A stretch of 64,000 nt of DNA from Beta vulgaris subsp. vulgaris (Eukaryota; Streptophyta; Magnoliopsida; Caryophyllales; Amaranthaceae), in the NCBI RefSeq assembly GCF_026745355.1, contig NC_079206.1, positions 13,376,279-13,440,278 on the forward strand, written 5' to 3'. Both the position numbers and the translations under genes were made by a program. Shown piece after piece: positions 36,101-47,560 of the stretch (position 1 is the first letter of the stretch; each line of letters starts with the position of its first letter). Under the pieces are notes generated by a model, which ran no database searches, was not told the DNA's origin, and worked only from the letters and a program-made list of their open reading frames with translations.

Positions 36101-38830
36101 TGACGGATCTTTAATACAAGTGATTAAATTACGATTTCGTCTAATCGAAGCACACGCATGATAATACTTTGTGTTTGCGTCCCCAAATTTTAAATTATTA
36201 GACTTAGCCTTGATTTTCCAATAGGAGTCTTGAAAGTCTAACAATTTTGTTTGCTTAGCCAAAAACAAATTTTGTTGTCTAATTAGATGAGGGCAATCAT
36301 TATGTTCAATTAATTGATTTTGAATTCTAACCAACTTTCCTTCGACACTACTTAATTGTCTAGCTATATTGCCAAATCTGGTAGTGACCCAAGATTTAGC
36401 CTTTTCCTTTAAAAGTTTGCACTTTTTAATTAAGCAATACATGTTCGAACCTTGAAATCTTTGACACCAAGTTTTCTTGATTAACACATCAAAATCCTTT
36501 CGAGTTGTCCTACTTTATCGAATTTAAAAGGAGGCGCTTTTAGATTACTATAGGTTTTGATTTCCAAAGAAATAGGACAGTGATCTGAAGAAGTAAAAAG
36601 ATGATGACTAATTTTTGCATTTGGGAAAGCATTTAGCCAGTTTATACTCGCAACCCCCTTATCTAACCTTTCCAAAATATTATTTGGACCACTTCTTGAT
36701 TTTCACCAAGTATATGGGTTCCCTTCAAAAGGAGTTCTATGCAGTCGATAGCAGAGTATAAATAATTCATAATAGCTAATCTGGAAAATCTAAATTCAGC
36801 CCCACCTAGTATAAACTTAACTCATTGAAATCCCCTATAATAATGAAAGGGCTTTCGAGCCTTCTAATAAAATCAATTAATTCATCCCAAAATTCATACT
36901 TCAAATTATAATTAGGAGGAGCATAGATGAAAATAGCAATAAGGCTAAAATTAATGGCTAATAGCTCAATTTTACAAGCCCAAAAACGAGAAGCTTTACT
37001 AATGGATGATAGAATAAAAGGATTACAACTATCATTCTTCCACATTATCCACATACTTCCTGCTAACCCCATTGACGAAAGGAAGTCAAAATGAGTGAAG
37101 CCACATTACCTAACACATTCCTCAGAAGGAGGAGTTGGCACTTTAGTCTCACATAGCATCATAATTTTAACTTTCTTGGATTTACAAAAAACTTTCACTT
37201 CTTCCATAGCTAAAGGCCTCCTCGAACCTCTTATATTCCGTCTACTGATAATCATAAAGCATATACTTTTGGAAGGCAAGACTTACCTAAGTCGTGCCCC
37301 TCGTCAGACCTGATAACAATTATTTTCTCCAAACAGACATTATATGAGAAAAAATTCAGATTGGCAAGATCTCTGACATTGAAAAACAACCACAATGCAG
37401 AGACCTGAAATGGACGAGCACCATTGCAAAAAAGATTTGATGTCGCTAATTTGATGCACCATGTAGCAACTTTAAAAGCCCAAAGATGGAAAGAAGCCAA
37501 CTGAGTCAATCTCACATTAGCGATATAGTGTGATACTAAAAAAAATTCTATCTTTGTAAACATTACTGAAAATTGAAATATTATACCATATGATAAGATG
37601 CTAAAGACTGAATTAGGCCAACAATTCTTATCAACCAGAGCAGCTCTAATCTCCAGATAGAAATGACAGATTCTGAACTGAAGATTTCGTATAGCAAACT
37701 TGCCAAATTTCGTAAACATCCACGTAAACTTCTTAGAGATATGGCAATAATAATAACCAGACAAATGAAATACATATAATGCCAATTTAATAATTAGCAC
37801 ATGCTCCTTGACATTTTTCTTGACAGATTTTTGGCATAAGAAATAGCCAAAGCCTTCTATAGGCAAAGAAAGAGAAGAACAATCTTCTCCATTCCAATAG
37901 CTTCTGGGCCTAGAATGGAGTAAATGAAGAAGTTCTTGAAAGAGAGTAACAAAATTAACATTGGATCATACCAAAAAAGCTTGATTATGATTCTAAAATA
38001 ATTGAATAAATGGATTATAACATATTCCAATAGCTTACTTAGCTTGAACAAAAGGCCAATTGTGTAGAACACCATACCTTTGAAAAGGAAGTAAGAAATT
38101 TGTAGTCTGATGACAAAAGGAAGATACAAAGAAATATCTTCCCACTAGCTGCATTAACTAGTACTGTAATGAAGAAATGCAAAATACTAACCCACAACAG
38201 AACACCATCACCCACTTGCACCGAATGAATCTGAAACTTGACTAATGAATAAGGAAATTCATTCGCTATACAAGGCGAATAAAGGACTCCAATTAGATCA
38301 ATGCTACAAAACGAATCCACCCGCAACCGAACAGAGGGCACCAAGGAAACCAACACCATTGATGACAGCAATTGACCCACACCAAGAATTGAAAGAGGAA
38401 CCCGCAACAAGAAACCTCGAAAAACCCTAGCCATGAATCGAACTTTGAATTTAAATGGAAGAAAAAAAAATTCTTTAATCCAGTCAAAAAATTGGACTCG
38501 AAATCCTACAATGGAAGAGAAATGCTTGAACTGCACAATTACAAACACAGGAGGGGAACTATTCTCATAAAATGAGAAATTTTTTCGAGCGTTATCGAAC
38601 TTTAGTTGGGGAACATTTCTGCTCTGATTTGAGAAAATAGTTGAGAAATGAGTTCTGAAAATTACTACTAGTATTATGAATAGAGAATTGATAACAATAA
38701 CTAAGAAGAATTTGGCATTTTTGATGGCATCAAGATTGAATTGAGGAAATTTTGGGTGGTTAGGGTTTTGAAATAGTGAATTGGGGCTTTTTCCTTCTTT
38801 CTTTTCTCTTTCTGCACATTTGGGGCCAAT
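33101..38830 (-). mobile_element. L1-type LINE, full-length but broken
   Basis: A minus-strand non-LTR retrotransposon of 5,730 bp. Both sides carry gctatttttt (33091-33100 and 38831-38840), a 10-bp target duplication, and the tandem repeat of the host DNA reads straight across the empty site. The 3' end (left) has an A-rich tail (T-rich on the plus strand, 33101-33109). From 5' to 3': a 1.57-kb 5' region without a recognisable ORF1, then ORF2 with endonuclease, RT, zf-RVT and RNase H domains. ORF2 is interrupted many times, so it is not autonomous today. Confidence 0.9.
33160..37257 (-). pseudogene. LINE ORF2: endonuclease-RT-zf-RVT-RNase H, broken
   Basis: Domains from right to left: apurinic-type endonuclease (about 36700-37257; MLCETKV, GLAGSMWIMWKND, IIGDFNE); RT (about 35100-36060; DKSPGPDGFTPLFYQ, GAFVPERQIQDNILLAHE, KLDMEKAYDRLEW, SRGIRQGDPLSPYIFI and the catalytic FADD in FLTFADDTMIFAKS); zf-RVT (33876-34440; WGLSIPSKIKFFLWK, CVFCN, EDDHHLFLDCPF); plant-type RNase H (33160-33600; LNFDGS-like start, then FREANFAADWMAHHG near the end). 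At least eight frame changes or stops separate the open pieces. The known family role is target-primed reverse transcription of its own RNA. The broken frame argues against activity. Confidence 0.9.
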
Positions 38831-38840
38831 GCTATTTTTT

Positions 38841-38935
38841 GTCTGGAACCCTTTCAAGGACATAGGGATGCCTTAAGATGAACCTCATGTCGTGATGAAA
38901 AAACGCCTTCTTCAACTTCATCATATAATTATAAG
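38841..38935. repeat. ~300-bp tandem repeat, remainder after LINE
   Basis: Continues the unit interrupted at 33100: cctttcaaggacatagggatgccttaagatg (given here in part), then aacctcatgtcgtgatg and aaacgccttcttcaact, matching gccttctacaact in other units. This is the evidence that the LINE split one repeat unit. Confidence 0.65.
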
Positions 38936-40217
38936 GTACTAAGGCTACGAAATGTATCGATTATCTCTAGTTGTAAATTTGTAATCATATATTCTAGAGC
39001 TAAAAGAATTATAATGTGTATTATCTCAAATGTTCCCAATGATAAAACCTAATTGCATTCTAAAGAATAAAAATAAGGACCATGAACTCCTTTTTCTTAA
39101 CTTATTGACCAAAACATATTGCACACGATTAATGTTATAATAATATTTTCATAAATATATTTGAATTGATGAAGAATTTTTATTTTTCACCATTACTTCA
39201 TATGCATGTCAAATTCCCAAGTTGTTCAAGAGTTTTTTTTCTCTTGCTATCTCTCTTCCAATTCTCTCCCAAATTTGAATGATAAAAAATAAGAACATTT
39301 AAAAAAAAGTTGTTGAAGAACCTAAAATTTGAAAGGAATAAAGAAGAATAAAAATAAATATAGAAAAGAATATTATTGACTACAAATTGAAATAGACTCA
39401 AAATGACACAAAATCTTTGACCAAATGACCAAATTAGGTACCAAATCATGGAAATTTGATTTGATCCAATTGATATTAACAAATAAGGAATCTTAAACCT
39501 ACTCTATTATGTTTCACGTGAGAATCTATTTCAATGATTTTTTTAATTGCATATGTAAATTTTTACACCATCAAAATCACGTTGTTTTAAGACAGCAATA
39601 CTATACTGGAGTAAGTTATAATGTATGTACCTTCTCCATAAAGCTATATTGAAATTATATTTTTCTTCTAACTCACATACAAAGAAATGTAGACAATCCT
39701 AATACGTATTAAAAACTCGTAATTACACGTATTGAATATCAAACATTCCATTTAGCTAAAGTTTAACCAGCTAAATAAACAATATGATAATTGGTACATA
39801 TGAGCACAGCACAAATCAAAATTACAAAAAATGCACTAGTCAAAAATCTAGTTAACAAAACTTGGCTATAGTAAATAGTTAATACTCATTGAGTATGAGT
39901 GTATGACCATAGTCCATACATATACCTAAAGGCTAAAACATAATGCATCACATGTCCGATCCGTGTGAGTCGGGCCGTCGGCAACATGGTGATTGGATGA
40001 GCAATGAATTATGAACGTAAAGCATTTAATTACGACAACTGACATTACTTGGCATTTCTATTTTTTGCTTTTTCTACTTTTGTTTCAATTGTATACTTTT
40101 CAACTTTCAACTGTCACTCCCTCCCACCCTATCTTCCCTCTCTTTTCAATCATCACGCATAATTTGTACAACACTGCTGTAAAAAAACCTTAAATCTTCT
40201 TTTAAAATTCAATATTA
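38936..40217. other. EndoU upstream region
   Basis: AT-rich sequence ending in the promoter and 5' UTR of the EndoU gene. The 200 bp before the ATG include CT-rich stretches (tcactccctcccaccctatc near 40113) typical of plant 5' leaders. No clear TATA box was identified. No other gene or delimitable transposon seen. Confidence 0.5.
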
Positions 40218-43200
40218 ATGGAAGGTCTGATCAAGGGTCTTGTCGACGTAGCGATCGGCCACCACGATCGACGCAACAACAACGACGACGACGACAACAA
40301 CAACAATAACAATGAATCGATCGAAGAACGTTCTAGATCCTCTTGGGCGCAGGTTAGCAACACAAATTTCTGTTGTCAATTGTACTTCATGTTAGGAGTA
40401 TTATTATTGTATATCTAGATTTTGATCGTGGAGTTGGCTAAATTGCGCAGGTAGTGTCCGGAGAACAGGACAACGATCAAAATGATCAGCAGAATTCTTC
40501 TTATAATGCTAATCATAATTATGGAGGTGCTCAGAATTCTCATGTCCCTAAATCAAGACCTCATCAGGTTTTTTTTTTCTCATTTATATAATTATATTCT
40601 TGAGTTGTATAATTACATGATTATTTTATTTAATCTTGGATGAAATATAATCACTAAATTACTTAGGTATGAAATAATGAAATTTATGTATGTTTCTATA
40701 GCTTTTTGAAAGCAGATTTGATGAATGGTGTGAGTGAACTTTAGTAATTAATTACAAGTAATCAACTCACATTCATACAAGTATCTTTTCTCTTTCTTGG
40801 ATCTTATAATAGGATTGTCTGTGTATGAATTTTATCTATACATACCGAAATTTGGATAATTTGCTTTCCACAGTAGATTGATTTGTCATTCTTCAATGTG
40901 GTATCACCTATGATGCGTATGATGGATGTTTATAGATAGGAATAATTGATTCTAATAATACATTTTGAGTTAAAATGACTTGAAATCGTCTAAAACATTA
41001 ACTCTTTACCATAGAAGTAGGGGTAGGGAGGCAATGGTATGAAAAATGAACGAGTTGGAAAATGTGGTTTACCAAACACACTGATCATCAACACGTCAAA
41101 GCTCATTAAAAGCAAATACCCAAAAGGTTGTATTATACAAGAGTAATTGAAAGGTTAACTTATTAAAAATTAATCGGTGAAACATTGTATTATTAGAATC
41201 AATTATTTCTTATAAATATATTAGAGCCTGACAATATCTTTTACGGACAAGATGACAGAAAACACGACACGAACACAAAATTAACCTGAATTAATCAATT
41301 TATTTTAAGTATAATGCAAATTAATCTACGTTTTATATAGATTTGATATATTCTATGAATAACCAAAATCAACGCAAAACCAAACACGAAAACAACTTGT
41401 TCACTGGTATTGCGAGCTTTATAATGGATTTTCTGTATTTCGGAATTGGAGAATATGTTCTCCATTTTAAAGAAGCAAAACTCTATTTCATTATTTGGTG
41501 AAAGCAATTTAATTATCTATTTCAATGCTTTAATCAATGTATGTCATTCTCTACCAATATCAACATGCTTATTCTACTTATAGGTCATATACAGATCATA
41601 TTACGGTTCTATATTATATATGGCCTCACTTTACGTGAGAACATATATATTATTGTAATATCAGAGCATGTTTGCACCTTTGAGTCAAAGCTGCAAACAT
41701 GCTCTGAAATGCCTTTGAGTGTAGTCCCGATGGGGGTCATGTGTCTATACTGATGAACGCATGCGTACTATATTTACTGATTTTGACATTCTTTGGCATC
41801 TGTTTAGAATTATCAAGTGGACGAAGATCAAGAGAGGCCAAATTATAACCGAAATGAAGAGGTTAATTGTTCTCTTGCTCCATGTGACACTGTAAGAAGC
41901 AGTAATTGTTTTGGTCTAAAACTTTTCTCCCTTGATATGTGTAGAACGAACAAGGCGAGGGCACGGATGATGGTTGGCAAACTGCCCACAAGAAGCAACA
42001 CAAGCGGCCTCAAAGGGTAAAGCACTACTATGATCTAATATTTATTATACCTTACACCATTTTAGGCTGAGTTTTTTCACCCTTAAAAAATAAAATTCAG
42101 GGCATATCAAGTCCAAGTAGGTCTTATAAGTTTCAGTTCAGATAGGCTTGGGTGAAGAGTATTCACCCTTAGGCTTGTATTTGCTTTTGGGCCTATGGCA
42201 AAGAGTCACTTTTCATCTTACAACGACTAAGTTTACTTTTTTGATCACTTTGCTACTGTTCTTGCTGTATCACAATGTTTTACTATGATTGGAACTTTAG
42301 TTACAAATGAGAAGCTAATGATTGGTTATACACTTATACCTAAATCTCTTATTTTCTTCGGTAAATAGGTTCATATGGACCATTGGGGTTCATATAAAAG
42401 TCCTCCAAGTGAGCAGCAATACTCTGAGGACACTGTTGCTGAAATGGAGCCATCTGAAGTGGAGCTTTCTGACTACAGAAGCGCTTGTGCAAAGCTTTGG
42501 GAACTCGATTATAACCGTTTGACACCTGGAAAAGATTATGAACTTGATGTTGGTGAGGGCAAGAGGGTCCATGACAGGCAAGACATGGCAGAAGCCAGTT
42601 TTTTTACATGGGTTAGTGAAGATGTTCTCAGAAAGCCAACCTTTTCTCGTTTCTGTGCCCTGCTTGACAACTACAACCCTTATGAAGGATGCAAGGAAAA
42701 AGTAACGGATGAAGAGAGACGGGAACAAGCTGCATTTATTGAAGAGATAAGTAGAACTGCACCTATTAAGTACCTATACAAGTACCTTTCAAGCAGGGGT
42801 ATCTTCACTGAGAATTACCAGGAGTTTAAGAGAATGCTAACAGACCTCTGGTTCACGCTTTATGGTCGAGGTGGTACTTCTGGATCATCATCGTCTTTTG
42901 AACATGTTTTCGTTGGAGAAATCAAACAGCGTGGGGAACAAGAAGTCTCAGGCTTTCATAACTGGCTTCAGGTAAATGCTTGTATTGTAATTACATAGTT
43001 GTAAGAATTAGGAAGTGGTGTTTACAGTATTTACTTTCTTGGTATGCATAGAGATTGGAAAATGCGCATAAACTGTTTTTCTCTTCTTTTTTTTCAGTTT
43101 TACCTAGAAGAAGCAAAGGGGAGTGCGGATTATCAAGGATATATCTTGCCTCGCAGACATGGGCAATTTGTAAGTAATCAATCCTTTATTTGCTTTTGAA

Positions 43201-44247
43201 ACAAAAAGACTGATTTTGACTTTATGAAATTGAGAATGTGACTACTACTCAGTTGACAAGAATTCAGGAATGATTCTATTGATATTCCTCCTCTCCCAAT
43301 CCTTCACAACTTTTCATTTCTGTTTGACAATCTTCCTATGTGATCTTTCTTCCATTCGAGTATCTCTTAATTATAAGATTTACAGGCAAGAATTGGTTGT
43401 TTCCTGCTCTTTCTAAACATTATACTAATAATCTGTACCTTTACTGTGCCTCATATCTGGAGTCTTTACTCATGTGTAATGTAAGGTGAGCTTCTATATA
43501 TACACATATTAGAGAAAGTTATGTCATACGTGTATAATAGATAAGGAATGGATCAAAATTAGGAAGTGGAGTTCATCCTTTTGTTTCATCCATGTACAAC
43601 TATGTGCATTTCCTTAACATGTGGCAAAGCAAACCCTAACTTGGGAAGTAAAGAAAATGAAGGTCCATCCTATACTATTTTTACATTGGATCATCGGAAC
43701 ATTTGATGACTTTGAAAACTACCTACTTCTTACATGAGAAAAATCGAAAAATCCTCCTCTCATAAATTAATAATTGTTGTTATAATCACAGTATTTAAAG
43801 CTCTGCTTATGTTCTCAAAGAACAGATTTCAGGGGTGCTAGTTTGCTTTTCTTAAATCCGTTATATTTGGACCGAGTAAATTTGATGAGCTGATTATGAT
43901 GTTTTTCATACTTCCTTAGTCTGCACTACATTTCAGAATAAATTTTTCCATCACCTTATATTTGGAGCTTGATCTCAGTCACCTGAATTTTCTGATCCTA
44001 TATCTGTATGCAGCCAGATGCAGAGACACAGTTGCTCACAGTTCAGTTTGAGTGGAATGGAGTCCTTAAAAACCTCTCAAGCATGTTCGTCGGAGTGAGT
44101 CCAGAGTTCGAACTCGCCCTATACACTCTCTGCTTCTTTGCAGGTGGAGAGGAAAACCATATAGAGGTTGGTCCATACCCGGTTAATATCAAGTGCTATC
44201 ATCTTGGAAACAAAATTGGTTCTGCTTTTCCTATAGCCGAGGCTTGA
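40218..44247 (+). CDS. Poly(U)-specific endoribonuclease, EndoU/XendoU family (7 exons)
   Basis: Exons: 40218-40352, 40451-40567, 41808-41861, 41945-42016, 42369-42971, 43098-43169, 44014-44247. Every intron is GT-AG and phase 0, giving 428 aa. The first 126 residues are low-complexity and hydrophilic: an Asn/Asp run (residues about 20-32, from AAC/GAC codons), Gln/Asn-rich sequence, then DDGWQTAHKKQHKRPQR, so probably disordered. The rest is the XendoU domain (PF09412 type): YRSACAKLWELDYNRLTPGKDY at its start, then two His in the contexts FEHVFVGEIKQRG and VSGFHNWLQFY, matching the two catalytic His of the family, then VSPEFELALYTLCFF and PYPVNIKCY. The family cuts RNA at uridines and needs divalent metal; the substrate in plants is not known to me. 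Final exon duplicated at 48912-49145. No frame damage. Confidence 0.94.
41661..41707 (+). other. 47-bp near-perfect palindrome in EndoU intron 2
   Basis: Arms TCAGAGCATGTTTGCA and TGCAAACATGCTCTGA pair perfectly over 16 bp; after one C-C mismatch, CTTTGA pairs with TCAAAG around a single central G. The centre is TGAGTCA, the AP-1/GCN4-like bZIP core. As RNA in the intron it would be a long stable hairpin; as DNA it is a dyad binding site or cruciform candidate. Confidence 0.85.
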
Positions 44248-44842
44248 ACAAGCCTTGCTGGGGAAACCTTGCATTTCCGGCTAAAGAAGCTATTGAATTG
44301 TAAAAACTAATGATGGGAATATCATTGTTGGTTGATACTCGGACTCAATATTATTTTTCTGTTAAAAATTAATGATGGGAATATTATTACAGGAAGGAAA
44401 GAATGGATTCTAAGTCTCTTTATGTAGGAGTATATGGGATATGCTCAACTTGTATGAATTTTAAGATTATTAGAATGGATACTCCAACCCTTCCTGCCAA
44501 TACACATATTTGATTATTAATACCTGTAATTACGTATTAGTAAAATATTATAAAATTTTCATATTACTAAAGTGCTCGTTGAGATAAATCTAATAAACTC
44601 TCACATGACTATGTTTTTTTCTTATATATATGAAAAAAATTACAAAATTCTATGTAAATCTAAATAGTGCCAAGATTAAGTCTTTCACTAAGTCTTTTGC
44701 GTGGTGTAATGTTCCTAAATTAGATAGGGCTAATGTAATATTCTTCATCAGCTATGAAATAAGTGAAATACTTCTTTCAAAAAACTCTCACGTAAAAGAG
44801 AGAATTGTTTCACTTATTTCAAAATGGAGGAATTATTACATA
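44248..44842. other. EndoU 3' UTR and decayed MITE
   Basis: The first 170 bp are the EndoU 3' UTR, recognisable because they are duplicated with the last exon at 49146-49310. From about 44560 to 44835 the phrases tctcacatgactatgtttttttc and atagtgccaagatt match the Stowaway family seen at 30241 and 46295, so an older relative with lost ends lies here. Confidence 0.5.
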
Positions 44843-45890
44843 CTTCCTCCGTTTCTTTATACTTGCAACCAAAGGGTTTGCACGGTATTTAAGAAACAGG
44901 AGAGAGAAAGTAATAGGGACATGTGGTCCCTTACTTAATCAAGTTAATTACTTGTCCCAAACTTTAATCTCATCCCTACCAATAAATAAACCACCACTAC
45001 CATCACCAGAAATAATGGAGCACTGTTGTCACCACCACCACCACCACCACCATAACACCGTCACCACCACCACTAATTACATTTTTTTTCCTTGACTTAC
45101 TTTCCCGTTTCCTATCCCCACGAATTCCACCCTCACCTACACCCGCCACCCACACCCAACCTAGTCACCACCACCACCTGACCACCGCCCTCGATCCCAA
45201 CCACAATAACCACCACCACAATATATTTTTCAATAAAATCAACATCAAAATACAAATAAAAAAAGAGGAGAAAGAGAGAAAAACATATTTTCACAGTAGA
45301 TCTTGCAAGAAAACGAAATAGATCGTGGAAAAATTTAGAAGAAAAAAATGTTTCATCGATCTAAGGCTGCAATATTGCCGTCGAACGGTCAAAGTTTTCC
45401 AAAATATGTAAATTCATCAGTGATGGTGGGAGAGGACTAGAGGAGGGAGGAGAGAAAGATTATCGGTATCCATGGAGCTTTCATGGCTGGACTTCACCAT
45501 GAAAGTTCCAGATCTGGAGCTTTGATGAATTTCCACCATTAATGCTTACAGTTATCGGACATCTTGAGCCGCCGAAAAATAGAGGGTCGAAAAAAGGAGG
45601 GGGTAGTTGCGGGAAAATTAGGCATGATGGTGGTGGTGTTTGTGAGGGGTGGTGGTGATGTTGGTGGTTGGGAATGGGAGTTGTCACGGTTTTTGGGGGG
45701 GGGGGGTTGAGGAGAGAGTAGGAAATTAGGTTGGGGGTGGGTTATGAGTGATAAATTGTTAGGATTAATTTGCTAAGTAAGGGTATATGTGTCATTTTAT
45801 TATAAAGTAGTTTCTATTTTAGGCTTGGTTGCAAGTATTGTGACATTTCCTTAAAAGGAAAGTGATGCAAGTAAAAAGAAACGGAGGAAG
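44843..45890. mobile_element. Large Stowaway/mariner-like element (1048 bp)
   Basis: Ends CTTCCTCCGTTTCTTTATAC and, reverse-complemented, CTTCCTCCGTTTCTTTTTAC, both followed by TTGCA; TA flanks both sides (44841-44842, 45891-45892). The motif GGTTGCAAGTATTGTGACA near the right end repeats the left-end TTGCAACC, so the right terminus is partly duplicated. The interior has CAC-rich (45020-45230) and GGTGGT-rich (45620-45680) stretches and an 11-G run at 45697, with no transposase ORF. It is much longer than a standard Stowaway, so it is a non-autonomous mariner-like or an MITE that has picked up extra sequence. Confidence 0.75.
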
Positions 45891-45892
45891 TA

Positions 45893-46294
45893 AGAGATAA
45901 AGCTAGCTACTAGCTCTACCATTTGGAGCTACAAGTAGTCATGGCTTGGAATAACCTTGTAGCTGGACAAAGCTACATGGTTACACAATAACTTAAGGCC
46001 TTTTTATTATTATTATTATTTGGGCACATTTTGACAAGCAGGAACTGTAAAAATTATAAGTGATTGTGACTTTCTATTGGAGAAGTTGTAGCTTGAAATC
46101 GTTGAAAATTGGAAAATCTGATGTGGCATAGCAAGTTACATGTGGTTGTGGTTTATCATTGTAGATACTCAAGCGTTGTGTGGCTACTATGACATGCTTT
46201 TGTAGCCCACATGTATAATTACTTGCTCTCGATGAATGTAAAAAAAGAGTATCGAGATTCTAAGTAGCAACAACAATAAGGAACAAAAGGAGTA
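45893..46294. other. Intergenic spacer
   Basis: Short non-coding stretch between two mariner-type elements, with a TTA trinucleotide run near 46004-46020. Nothing else recognised. Confidence 0.5.
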
Positions 46295-46552
46295 CTCCCT
46301 CTGTTTTTTTTTATCATTCTTACTTTCCTATGCGCGTCTTCCAATGCATGTTTTAAAACTTAAATATCTTTCATTATATATTAGTAAAAATTATAACGAT
46401 TGAATATTAATAAAGTACTAATTGAGACGAATCAAACAAGACCCCACATGACTATGTTTTTTCTTATAAATTGAGAACATTTGAGAAGATTCTCTCTATG
46501 CATGAATAGTGTCAAGATTCCAAGTGAGAAAGATAAAAAAAAACAGAGGGAG
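46295..46552. mobile_element. Stowaway MITE, copy 2 (258 bp)
   Basis: Same ends (CTCCCTCTGTTTTTTTTTATC) and same length as the copy at 30241-30498, flanked by TA (46293-46294 and 46553-46554). The few differences cluster near the left end (for example cctatgcgcgtcttc here against tttgcacgtttgcc there). Confidence 0.95.
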
Positions 46553-46609
46553 TACCATGTTAGCATGCTATCTTATTCTTACCTTTGAAGTAAGATATTG
46601 ATCTTGTAA

Positions 46610-47307
46610 GAGCATTCCCAATGGTGATGGGTTTGATCACCAAATTTTCCTACTTACTCATGTTTTGATCATTTCATGATCAAATGTATCACCTCCACCC
46701 CACTCATGAACAAAAAAACCATCAAACTCCACTTTATCTCTCCTACTTTTCACTACCCCACCTCAACTTTCTCTCTCCTATTTCTCTTTCCTACTTCAAT
46801 AAATAATATAATTTACATATTAAAAATAAAAATAAATCATCTTATGATTACTTAAAATTATAATAATTAATTACCAAAAAAACATGAGTTTTTTTTCCCT
46901 CTTTTTAGGTGAGGAGGAGAAGGTAAACAATTATAGAGAAAAATGATGTATAAATATTTTTAGAGAGAGAAAGGTGAGGAGGAGAAGTGTTTTTTTTGTT
47001 CTAAAATATATCAATATGGGTATCATTTTATAGAGGAGAAAAAAATATAAATTTTGGTATATATTTTTTTGAAATAGGAATTTTCTGGAATTTTGCCACT
47101 GGCTGGCTGTGTGTGACAATGCAATTTTTGTCTTCAATTTGCACGGTTCAAGCTTGCCACATGGTGATGAGTTTTTTCACATGGTGAGCAATGACATGAT
47201 ATGTCACTTGGTGATAGGTTTTGTATCACCAATGGGATGCTTGCTTTTTTTGTTCAACCCAAAATTTCTGATTTTGGTGATGGATTATATCACCATTGGG
47301 AGTGCTC
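46610..47307. mobile_element. PIF/Harbinger (Tourist-like) MITE, 698 bp
   Basis: Left end GAGCATTCCCAATGGTGATGG and right end, reverse-complemented, GAGCACTCCCAATGGTGATA; TAA flanks both sides (46607-46609 and 47308-47310). The interior repeats GTGATGGGT/CACC motifs and has no transposase. TIR sequence and TAA duplication place it in PIF/Harbinger. Confidence 0.85.
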
Positions 47308-47560
47308 TAAAAGGTTTGTGTTTCAACAATTTAGTGTCTTTCTTTTTTTATTATTATTGTCATTATTCAAGCTTTTTGTTAATTTTAGCAAGTCTTATTT
47401 CCAAACCCTCAATCTCATTTTTCATATTAAGATTATGTGTCATTTTTCCAAGAATAAGTTGCTTTCATGTTCTTTGTTGCTTCTCAAAATTTCAATTCAT
47501 TTTTCTCGATGGACCTTATTTAAACTATTTTCTTCATTTTCTCGTACTTTTGAACACAAT
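47308..47560. other. Spacer between PIF MITE and CACTA end
   Basis: T-rich non-coding sequence; the plus-strand ORFs across it (for example 47109-47627) are hydrophobic artefacts of the T-rich composition. Confidence 0.5.

Noticed and set aside
38039..38863. 274-codon ORF as LINE ORF1 or a host gene
   Set aside because: Its first Met lies outside the LINE in the flank, it has no RRM, zinc knuckle or other motif, and composition is that of AT-rich non-coding DNA. Mentioned only as an open question for ORF1.
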